Below, one piece after another: positions 44,137 through 49,580 of a DNA stretch of 64,000 nucleotides. The position numbers and the translations under genes were made by a program. Within the stretch, counting starts at the first letter, position 1. Each line of letters begins with the position of its first letter. Under the pieces are notes generated by a model that saw only the letters and a list, made by a program, of their open reading frames with translations, was not told the DNA's origin and did no database searches. The DNA lies in assembly GCA_902775565.1 (NCBI GenBank), contig CACYMP010000011.1, forward strand, positions 18,703 to 82,702, written 5' to 3'. The DNA is from Oscillospiraceae bacterium. Lineage in GTDB: Bacteria > Bacillota > Clostridia > Saccharofermentanales > Saccharofermentanaceae.

Positions 44137-44174
44137 GATTGTGCAGTTGTAAATTCTTGTCTTCGCATCTTCAT
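44088..44174 (-). CDS. 28-codon leader peptide upstream of rtcB
   Basis: ATG with an excellent AAAGGAGG site 8 bases upstream, 28 codons, stop 53 bases before rtcB. The sequence MKMRRQEFTTAQSL onward resembles nothing known. It starts about 30 bases after the promoter of the operon. Its last third forms one arm of the leader hairpin, as expected of a translation-sensing leader ORF. Confidence 0.65.
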   Translation of the reverse strand: MKMRRQEFTTAQSLNNKGTWDLLSVGLN

Positions 44175-44209
44175 GGCAAGGACCTCCTTTCGTAGAAATA
44201 TTGACGCTG

Positions 44210-44238
44210 ATTATAACGGTCAGTTTTTCAAAATGCAA
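44210..44238 (-). promoter_or_regulatory. Promoter of the rtcB-prfH operon
   Basis: Minus strand: TTGCAT (plus 44233-44238), 17 bp, TATAAT (plus 44210-44215). It lacks the dyad box of its neighbours. The -35 lies just past the stop of doc. Confidence 0.75.
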
Positions 44239-44243
44239 TACCC

Positions 44244-44621
44244 TTATGAAATGTGCGATTCAACCCACTGCTTCAGGTCTTCATCATCTTTTTCGCTCGC
44301 GGCGATGCCCATGATGATGTCCGCAAACTCTTCATTTGTCGCATTCACATGCCAGCTGTTGAGCTCGAGTAAAACGAGCAGAACGAGCGCTCCGATCCTC
44401 TTGTTTCCGTCTCTGAAAGAATGGTTCTTGATAAGCCCGTAAGCAAGTCGCAAGATCTTATCCTTCGTGTCCGGGAAAAGCTCCTCCCCGCCGAAAGTCT
44501 GAAACGGCGACTGCAGCGCAGAATCGAGCATGCCCTCGTTGAGCACGCCGCATGAACCGCCGTACCTCTCATATATCGCCTCATGGAGCATGATTATCTG
44601 TTCTTTTGTAAGCGTGATCAT
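44244..44621 (-). CDS. Doc/Fic family toxin
   Basis: 125 residues, the size of Doc. The catalytic Fic motif reads HSFRDGNKR (67-75). Doc toxins phosphorylate elongation factor Tu, whereas most Fic proteins AMPylate; the short size and operon structure favour Doc. The start overlaps the stop of a 40-codon gene by 4 bases (ATGA), the usual antitoxin-toxin coupling. Confidence 0.9.
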   Translation of the reverse strand: MITLTKEQIIMLHEAIYERYGGSCGVLNEGMLDSALQSPFQTFGGEELFPDTKDKILRLAYGLIKNHSFRDGNKRIGALVLLVLLELNSWHVNATNEEFADIIMGIAASEKDDEDLKQWVESHIS

Positions 44622-44740
44622 TTCGCAAGCTCCTTAAACGCTTCATCGAATCTATCCATCAGCTCTTTAGCGGCTGCGCTGATTTCGCCGTCGCTTAAAG
44701 TCCTGTTCTGCTCTTCGATATTCTCGTTTGTGTTATCCAT
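44618..44740 (-). CDS. Minimal antitoxin of the Doc toxin
   Basis: 40 residues with GGAGA before the ATG. The C-terminal helix SAAAKELMDRFDEAFKELAK resembles the toxin-binding tail of Phd-type antitoxins, but a DNA-binding domain is absent. It overlaps the toxin start by 4 bases and lies within the end of the 71-codon gene upstream. Confidence 0.65.
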   Translation of the reverse strand: MDNTNENIEEQNRTLSDGEISAAAKELMDRFDEAFKELAK

Positions 44741-44910
44741 ATTCTCTCCAGTTTTACGCGCTTCACAAATTCCATATAAGCCTCAAACGAATCAACAGAA
44801 TACTCCGTATCATCCGGATCCTGAGATAAATCGATCGGCTCGTCCGTGTTTTCAGGAATCGCGATCACTTCCTCTTCCTGACCGGGAATCCTACGTCTAT
44901 AAGTTAACAT
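44695..44910 (-). CDS. 71-aa protein heading the Doc operon
   Basis: Starts at the ATG with GGGGAGG 8 bases upstream. It is acidic in the middle (IDLSQDPDDTEYSVDSFEAY) and overlaps the antitoxin gene by 46 bases in another frame. No family recognised. It may be the DNA-binding partner missing from the antitoxin, or an independent small protein. Confidence 0.55.
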   Translation of the reverse strand: MLTYRRRIPGQEEEVIAIPENTDEPIDLSQDPDDTEYSVDSFEAYMEFVKRVKLERIWITQTRISKSRTGL

Positions 44911-44954
44911 ATTTTTCTGCCTCCCCGATATATCTGAATTTCTTACAGCGTCAT

Positions 44955-44989
44955 TATGAACCCGTGCATGGGACAAAATTCTCCCATCT
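44955..44989 (-). promoter_or_regulatory. Dyad operator and promoter of the Doc operon
   Basis: Minus strand: ATGGGAGAATTTTGTCCCAT (plus 44970-44989), a perfect ATGGGA/TCCCAT dyad, 9 bp, -10 CATAAT (plus 44955-44960). Confidence 0.75.
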
Positions 44990-45014
44990 TGGAGGTCCTC
45001 TGCTCAATGTTCAC

Positions 45015-45081
45015 ATTGTCGGTATTTGTAGGGTTTTGTAGTATTTTGTCGGCTGAAATCAGCATTTACAGCAACTATAAT
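45015..45081 (+). promoter_or_regulatory. Promoter of the Fst-like toxin with four 10-bp direct repeats
   Basis: TTGTCGG, TTTGTAG, TTTGTAG and TTTGTCGG have their TGT at 45017, 45027, 45037 and 45047, exactly 10 bp apart. The last ends at 45052; a weak -35 CTGAAA (45053-45058), 17 bp and a TATAAT (45076-45081) follow. The same geometry is found at 63684. Confidence 0.75.
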
Positions 45082-45132
45082 TATAGTGTTGTCTTCCCTT
45101 CTTTCTTATAAACAGAAAGGAGGTGATATCAC

Positions 45133-45219
45133 ATGAAAGAAGTGATCATATCTATGATTATCTCTGTCATGGCCGGTGTAATTTCATATTACATCTGCAA
45201 GTGGTTCGACAGAGAGTGA
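45133..45219 (+). CDS. Fst/Ldr-like type I toxin, 28 aa
   Basis: MKEVIISMIISVMAGV continues into SYYICKWFDRE: one membrane helix with a charged C-terminus, as in Fst and related depolarising toxins. AAAGGAGG lies 9 bases before the ATG. In the mRNA, CCTTCTTTC (45097-45105) pairs fully with GAAAGGAGG (45115-45123) and hides that site, a common trait of type I toxin mRNAs. The start region is repeated at 45297-45330 behind a two-way terminator, where a converging antisense RNA begins. The layout equals that of the pAD1 par locus. Confidence 0.8.
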   Translation: MKEVIISMIISVMAGVISYYICKWFDRE

Positions 45220-45265
45220 AGACAACGGACCCGCAACGAGTTAAGCCCTCGTAAAAAGGCGTAAG

Positions 45266-45297
45266 AAAACCCCGAAGTCGCCACTTCGGGGTTTTTG
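45266..45297. terminator. Bidirectional terminator shared by toxin mRNA and antisense RNA
   Basis: AAAACCCCGAAGT, CGCC-type loop, ACTTCGGGGTTTTT. T-runs exist on both strands, so it ends transcripts from both sides. Confidence 0.88.
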
Positions 45298-45330
45298 ATT
45301 TCACATGAAAGAAATCGATCATATCTATGT
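45266..45330 (-). ncRNA. Antitoxin RNA of the Fst-like toxin
   Basis: Predicted start near 45330 from the promoter at 45337-45364, end at the shared terminator: about 65 nt. Its 5' half is complementary to the repeat at 45297-45330, which matches the toxin ribosome-binding/start region (45125-45157) at all but a few bases. It should bind that region in trans and block translation. Inferred from the par model. Confidence 0.7.
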
Positions 45331-45336
45331 GTCTTG

Positions 45337-45364
45337 ATTATAACACGATGTGTGCCGTTTTCAA
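45337..45364 (-). promoter_or_regulatory. Promoter of the antitoxin RNA
   Basis: Minus strand: TTGAAA (plus 45359-45364), 16 bp, TATAAT (plus 45337-45342). Confidence 0.8.
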
Positions 45365-45406
45365 TACACAACACAATTTCTACCATCCCCGAAGCAGGCT
45401 TTTGCA

Positions 45407-45593
45407 CCTACTATTAGATTTTGAAAAATCCTGGATCTAATAGTAGGTTTTGCCCCGATAACGCCCTTTTTAATGCAAACCTACTATTAGATTCAAGAAA
45501 AAACCAAATTTAATAGTAGGTCTGAGCGAAAATTGCCTGTTTTAGCTGAAAACCTACTATTAGAATCGCGAAAAACAGAAATCTAATAGTAGG
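45407..45593. repeat. Three tandem hairpin units, exact 73-bp period
   Basis: Units of 41 bp at 45407-45447, 45480-45520 and 45553-45593, each with arms CCTACTATTAGAT and ATCTAATAGTAGG (a few changes) and variable A-rich centres. Both spacers are exactly 32 bp and share a weak GCC-TTTT core. The array begins 44 bp after the stop of the gene at 45637. Confidence 0.85.
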
Positions 45594-45636
45594 TGCCATT
45601 TATGCTTCGCCGATCAAGATGCCTTTGCACCAACCG

Positions 45637-47151
45637 TCACCCGGTAATCAGCTTCCTGACTTCCTCTTCCGTCATCTCATCGCGCCCCGTTTCATGCCAC
45701 GTTTTCCAGAACGAGCGCGCCTTTTCCTCGCTCCCCTCAAGATACTCGCTGACTTTCAACAGAAGCCCGTCTTCCTCACTCAGCTCGTCAGCATTAACGC
45801 TCCTCAACCTGTAGAGCGGCGACAGCGGCTGCAGGTAGAAAACCATCTCTGCTGCCTTATAAAACAACTTGTGCTTGAGCGCATCAACTGTCCACTTATC
45901 AGTACCAGGCATGCAGTAGAAAATCTGCGGCATGCAGCAGTCAAACTGGTCATGTGCTTCTGTCACGACCGCGCGAAAAGCCGGCCCGAAAGGCCTGCAG
46001 TCAACAAGCACGATATCGCCTGCCTTAAATGGCGTCTCCAGTGTCAGGTCACATCTCCCGCCCCAAAGAAAATCACTTCTTTCGCACCGGTAATGCATTA
46101 TGCCGTCTTCCTGTTTTTCCGCGCTGAATCTCTCGAACCAGCAGATCTCTCCTCTGTAGATATAGTAATCGTAAGTGTGTACGAGCGGCGCACCCCAAAT
46201 TCCGGGTTCTTCTTCCCACGCTTCGAGTCTGTACCACTCACCGTTTTCATCTTCCTTGTAGTGTTCGATCTTTTTTCTTATGTGTTCATTCACCTTGGCA
46301 AAAGAATCAAACATCCCTTCGGGCTCTGACTTTTCCATGAATACGTCCGTGTCGTACCATTCATAAAACAGATAGAACTTGCTGATCTTAAGGCTCAGTT
46401 CAGCGCTTTCGATCTCATGTATGCACTGTGCGATATTACTCTCAAAATACCCATACGCATTTAGTATCTCATGCTCCGTCATCTCGATCCCGCCGCCATT
46501 TAATATCACTTTCGAAGCATTCACAAACGCTTCGTAATTGAGGCTGTTTTTCTTTTGAAGCTTTTCGAAAAGCGCTCTCTTCTCCTTCAATGATATCGGC
46601 GCACCGCATATTATCTTCGTTAAGAGCTGCTCGCAAAGAATGCCGTCTTTAACGGTATGTTCGATCATCTGATCTTCAAACCCGCATGTCCTCAAGACCT
46701 CTTCCATGTCTCCGGCTGTCCACCCTTCGCGTTCCGGGACAAAGCGGCTGAGGTCATCAACCGAATCGATCAGGGCACACTCGCCTGTCGGAAGATAGTA
46801 CATTTTGCACTTCTTTTGCATAGCCAGGACCAGCAGCATGCAAACTAACACCTCCGGGCTCTCTCCGTCCCAGACCGCTGTAAGCCGGTCACACTTTTCG
46901 GCCATCTTCCTGTACGACGGCAGGGCCGACTCGATCTGTGATGCGAAAACGCGCTTCCTCGAGACCGCTTCTTTCAACACGCTCACATTCTCGTACTGCT
47001 TATTCCTGAGGCGCCCGTATACGCGGTGATCGAAATCCGAATCACCCAGCAATATCTCATCGCCGTCCTCCATCAGGACATCCAGCTCCTTCAGGAACTC
47101 GTCCGGAAACTGCTTGTATGTGATCAATGAACCGCAAATGTAAGTGATCAT
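45637..47151 (-). CDS. Large protein with SLOG/deoxyribosyltransferase-like N-terminus
   Basis: 504 residues from the ATG with AAGGAGGG 6 bases upstream. The first 140 residues look Rossmann-like (MITYICGSLITYKQF, DGDEILLGDSDFDHRVYG, CDRLTAVWDGESPEVLVCM), similar to SLOG or nucleoside 2-deoxyribosyltransferase folds. The remainder is unrecognised, with a Trp-rich middle and a predicted helical end. Function unknown; a nucleotide-ligand role is plausible. Dyad box in the promoter, hairpin array behind the gene. Confidence 0.65.
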   Translation of the reverse strand: MITYICGSLITYKQFPDEFLKELDVLMEDGDEILLGDSDFDHRVYGRLRNKQYENVSVLKEAVSRKRVFASQIESALPSYRKMAEKCDRLTAVWDGESPEVLVCMLLVLAMQKKCKMYYLPTGECALIDSVDDLSRFVPEREGWTAGDMEEVLRTCGFEDQMIEHTVKDGILCEQLLTKIICGAPISLKEKRALFEKLQKKNSLNYEAFVNASKVILNGGGIEMTEHEILNAYGYFESNIAQCIHEIESAELSLKISKFYLFYEWYDTDVFMEKSEPEGMFDSFAKVNEHIRKKIEHYKEDENGEWYRLEAWEEEPGIWGAPLVHTYDYYIYRGEICWFERFSAEKQEDGIMHYRCERSDFLWGGRCDLTLETPFKAGDIVLVDCRPFGPAFRAVVTEAHDQFDCCMPQIFYCMPGTDKWTVDALKHKLFYKAAEMVFYLQPLSPLYRLRSVNADELSEEDGLLLKVSEYLEGSEEKARSFWKTWHETGRDEMTEEEVRKLITG

Positions 47152-47182
47152 GGGTATCCCTCCTTCATGTCTTTTCACCCTG

Positions 47183-47217
47183 ATTATAGAAAGTCTCATG
47201 TCCCAAAATGGCCGCAT
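47183..47217 (-). promoter_or_regulatory. Dyad operator and promoter of gene 45637
   Basis: Minus strand: ATGCGGCCATTTTGGGACAT (plus 47198-47217), 9 bp, -10 TATAAT (plus 47183-47188), followed by CAGGGTGAAAAG. Confidence 0.75.
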
Positions 47218-47246
47218 AAAAAAGCTCTTCTCCGGTAAGAGAAGAG
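47218..47246 (-). terminator. Rho-independent terminator of the phosphoesterase gene at 47281
   Basis: Minus strand: GCTCTTCTC, 6-base loop, GAGAAGAGC, TTTTTT. Directly adjoins the next operator. Confidence 0.85.
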
Positions 47247-47280
47247 CAGGGTTTTTGACCCAAGTTGGGGCAGAGTCTGA

Positions 47281-47976
47281 TCAGCCGATCTTCCTGATCC
47301 TCGAATACACGATCGAAAACGCATCCCAGTTGGCATCCCTGTGATAGTGCCCGAAATACCAGCGTTTGAACTTGAGTCCGTGTTCCAGGATCAAAGAATC
47401 CAGGAACTCCGTCAGCCTGTTTTCGCAGCCGTAAATGATGCTTCCCATGTGAACAGCGAGATATCTCTCGGGCGCGCAGTGCGTCAGAACATAGTCAACG
47501 TCGTAGTTTACCTTTTCGAGATTGCGAAGTGCCTCTTCATACTCCCCTTCAGACGGGAGCTCGCGCGGCCACCAGGATATGCCTTCCTTACGGTGGTATT
47601 TGTCCGTCGACTCGGCGCCGCCCATGGTGAAGATCTTCAGCCCGTCTATCTCAAACACCTGGCCTCTCATAAGATGGATCACGCGGTCCGAGATCTTATG
47701 GACCTTGCCGCCGTGCCATTCCTCAACGGGATACTTGTCGAGCATGTCGTGATTCTCATGGTTTCCGTCTATGAAAAGAGTCGTGAAATTTCTTTCGCTG
47801 TAGGTCTTGATGACATATCTGTCCTCATCAGAGCCATCCCACACGCCTCCGAAATCGCCCAGGATGATCACGTAATCGCTTTCGGGCGTCATGCACTTCT
47901 GCTCCGGGAAGTTGCCCGTATTGAGCTTTTCCCAGTCAATGGTGCCGTGTGTGTCGCCTGTTATGTAGATACTCAT
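47281..47976 (-). CDS. Calcineurin-like metallophosphoesterase
   Basis: 231 residues with the binuclear metal motifs GDTHG (7-11), GDFGGVWD, GNHEN, and a later THCAPE and GHYH. The family includes nucleases, cyclic-nucleotide and dinucleotide hydrolases; the substrate is not evident. A single gene with its own operator-bearing promoter and terminator. Confidence 0.9.
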   Translation of the reverse strand: MSIYITGDTHGTIDWEKLNTGNFPEQKCMTPESDYVIILGDFGGVWDGSDEDRYVIKTYSERNFTTLFIDGNHENHDMLDKYPVEEWHGGKVHKISDRVIHLMRGQVFEIDGLKIFTMGGAESTDKYHRKEGISWWPRELPSEGEYEEALRNLEKVNYDVDYVLTHCAPERYLAVHMGSIIYGCENRLTEFLDSLILEHGLKFKRWYFGHYHRDANWDAFSIVYSRIRKIG

Positions 47977-48007
47977 AAGCGCCTCCTGCCGTAATCTTTA
48001 TACGATA

Positions 48008-48042
48008 ATTATAGCCAGGCGCATGTCCTTTTTCTGTCACTT
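48008..48042 (-). promoter_or_regulatory. Dyad operator (one degenerate half) and promoter of gene 47281
   Basis: Minus strand: AAGTGACAGAAAAAGGACAT (plus 48023-48042), 9 bp, -10 TATAAT (plus 48008-48013). The outer half is poor; the inner GGACAT is intact. Confidence 0.6.
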
Positions 48043-48065
48043 GCAGACAGCTATAAGGACAGTTA

Positions 48066-48767
48066 TCAGGACAATCTGAACTCCTTCATGTCATCGAGCC
48101 TCAGCAAGACCGGTTCGTGCCCGAATCCAGCACCCATGTCGATGTCCATCCAGGTATCGGTCTTGATAATCTTGTCCTCGTATTCGTCCCCAAAAGAAAA
48201 CGTCGGAGTGTGTCCGAATACCGTCATTACTTTTTTGTAGTAAACATCTGTCAGTTCAGGGCATGCCCACAACAGCTCTTCGTCTGCATAGTCCTCGATG
48301 CGCTTATCAGACGCGAATTTTTCAAACCCGGAATGTACAAGTATATAATCACGCCCGCCAGCACCGACCGTCTCATAGTACGGGCAATCACGCAGATAAT
48401 CCAGAATGTCCTGCTGAGTGTCTTTCGGCAGCTTATACATCGCCTTCAAAGTCACTTCACCGCCGTCAAGCAAATATCTCGTAAATATGTCGACCTTTTC
48501 TGCCGTATACGCGTTTACAGTGTCTTCGGTCATCTCATCGAAAAGAAACGCACTCGCAAGCAGCATTGCCTCATGATTCCCCATGATGAGCTGCACATTC
48601 GTCTGATACATGAGCCACTGCAGCATCTCAACGCCGCCGTCCCCGTTGCGGTCAACAACGTCGCCCAATATGTAAAGAAAATCGTTCTTGCCGAAAGACG
48701 CTTTCTCCAGCAGCTGAAGAAAGCGTTCCATGGGATATCCGTGCAAGTCAGAAATAACGTAGATCAT
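48066..48767 (-). CDS. PPP-type metallophosphatase (ApaH/PrpA-like)
   Basis: 233 residues: SDLHGYPMERF, GDVVDRNGDGGVE, GNHEAM, LVHSGF and GHTPTF are the conserved blocks of PPP-family phosphatases and Ap4A hydrolases. It may dephosphorylate proteins or cleave dinucleotides. It follows the sce7726-like gene after 31 bp and is probably co-transcribed. Confidence 0.9.
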   Translation of the reverse strand: MIYVISDLHGYPMERFLQLLEKASFGKNDFLYILGDVVDRNGDGGVEMLQWLMYQTNVQLIMGNHEAMLLASAFLFDEMTEDTVNAYTAEKVDIFTRYLLDGGEVTLKAMYKLPKDTQQDILDYLRDCPYYETVGAGGRDYILVHSGFEKFASDKRIEDYADEELLWACPELTDVYYKKVMTVFGHTPTFSFGDEYEDKIIKTDTWMDIDMGAGFGHEPVLLRLDDMKEFRLS

Positions 48768-48798
48768 GAATTAAGATTACCACATCCGCCCAAAGGCA

Positions 48799-49359
48799 TC
48801 ACTCCACCAGCGTCGTATAATCCCTGTCAAAAAGCTCCCGGGAGATCAGTCTGTCCAGTGTCTCTTCATCTATCTTCTCGATCAGTTTCTTACGAAGCTG
48901 CGGCTTGCTCAGGTCGTAGTACTTGAATTTCACGCACTCACGCTTGATCGTCTCAAGCTCCCTTCGCCAGAGAAAACTCATCTTCAGGTTGATGTCGCGC
49001 TTAGTGTTTCTCTGCGCTTCACGCACTTCCTCGAAATGAACATCTTCCTCACCTTCAGTGCACGATATAATTCCCCAATACTTCGGTATGTGCTCTTCGA
49101 TGTGCCTCAGATGACTCTTGCCGATGACGACATAGTTATAATCGAAAAACTTGTCATACCACTTGACCTGCCTTTTGAGCCTCGCGTACGAATCCGCGTC
49201 ACTCTTGATCTCAAGCCCGCACACCGCATCGTCCGTGACCATCATGATGTCAGCCCGCGCCCGCCCGATCTCCTTCTCCTCGAAAAACCGGACCTTCCCG
49301 AGCTTGATCTCCAGGTACATAAACAGAGGCTCTCTGATGTCTTTATCAAGTAGTGACAT
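48799..49359 (-). CDS. sce7726-like protein (PD-(D/E)XK fold)
   Basis: 186 residues with the sce7726 pattern: DKDIREPLFMYLE at the start, RARADIMMVTDDAVCGLEIKSDADSYARLKRQ (Asp, Glu-x-Lys catalytic-type triad) and YNYVVIGKSHLRH. The family is of unknown function with a nuclease-like core. A TATAAT about 9 bp before the start suggests a very short or absent leader. Confidence 0.85.
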   Translation of the reverse strand: MSLLDKDIREPLFMYLEIKLGKVRFFEEKEIGRARADIMMVTDDAVCGLEIKSDADSYARLKRQVKWYDKFFDYNYVVIGKSHLRHIEEHIPKYWGIISCTEGEEDVHFEEVREAQRNTKRDINLKMSFLWRRELETIKRECVKFKYYDLSKPQLRKKLIEKIDEETLDRLISRELFDRDYTTLVE

Positions 49360-49407
49360 GTAATAATTATATTCTTTTCAACATAGAATATTGATTTGAA
49401 AAAGAAA

Positions 49408-49531
49408 TTCGCAGAACAGTTCGCTGATTGAGCAACTAAAAGCGAAATCATCAGCGAACTTGTATTCAAAAACGCGCTATTTCGCAAACCTGTTCGCAGG
49501 TTGAGCAAATAAATGCGAAGTCATCAGCGAA
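49408..49531. repeat. Two tandem hairpin units, 73-bp period
   Basis: Units TTCGC...AGCGAA of 39 bp at 49420-49458 and 49493-49531, each preceded by a TTCGCA-AAC-GTTCGC stretch (from 49408 and 49481). Arms TTCGCTGAT/ATCAGCGAA are perfect in the first, imperfect in the second. The array lies 49 bp beyond the stop of the WYL-LRR gene; the rest of 49360-49580 is unremarkable. Confidence 0.8.
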
Positions 49532-49580
49532 TATTAGTCAATCAGAAATCTGCCGGCGAGCAAAGGACATTATTCGTACA

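Noticed and set aside
45407..45593. CRISPR array (41-bp repeats, 32-bp spacers)
   Set aside because: The spacing is regular, but only the hairpin arms are conserved, the unit centres vary and the spacers resemble one another; there are three units and no cas genes.
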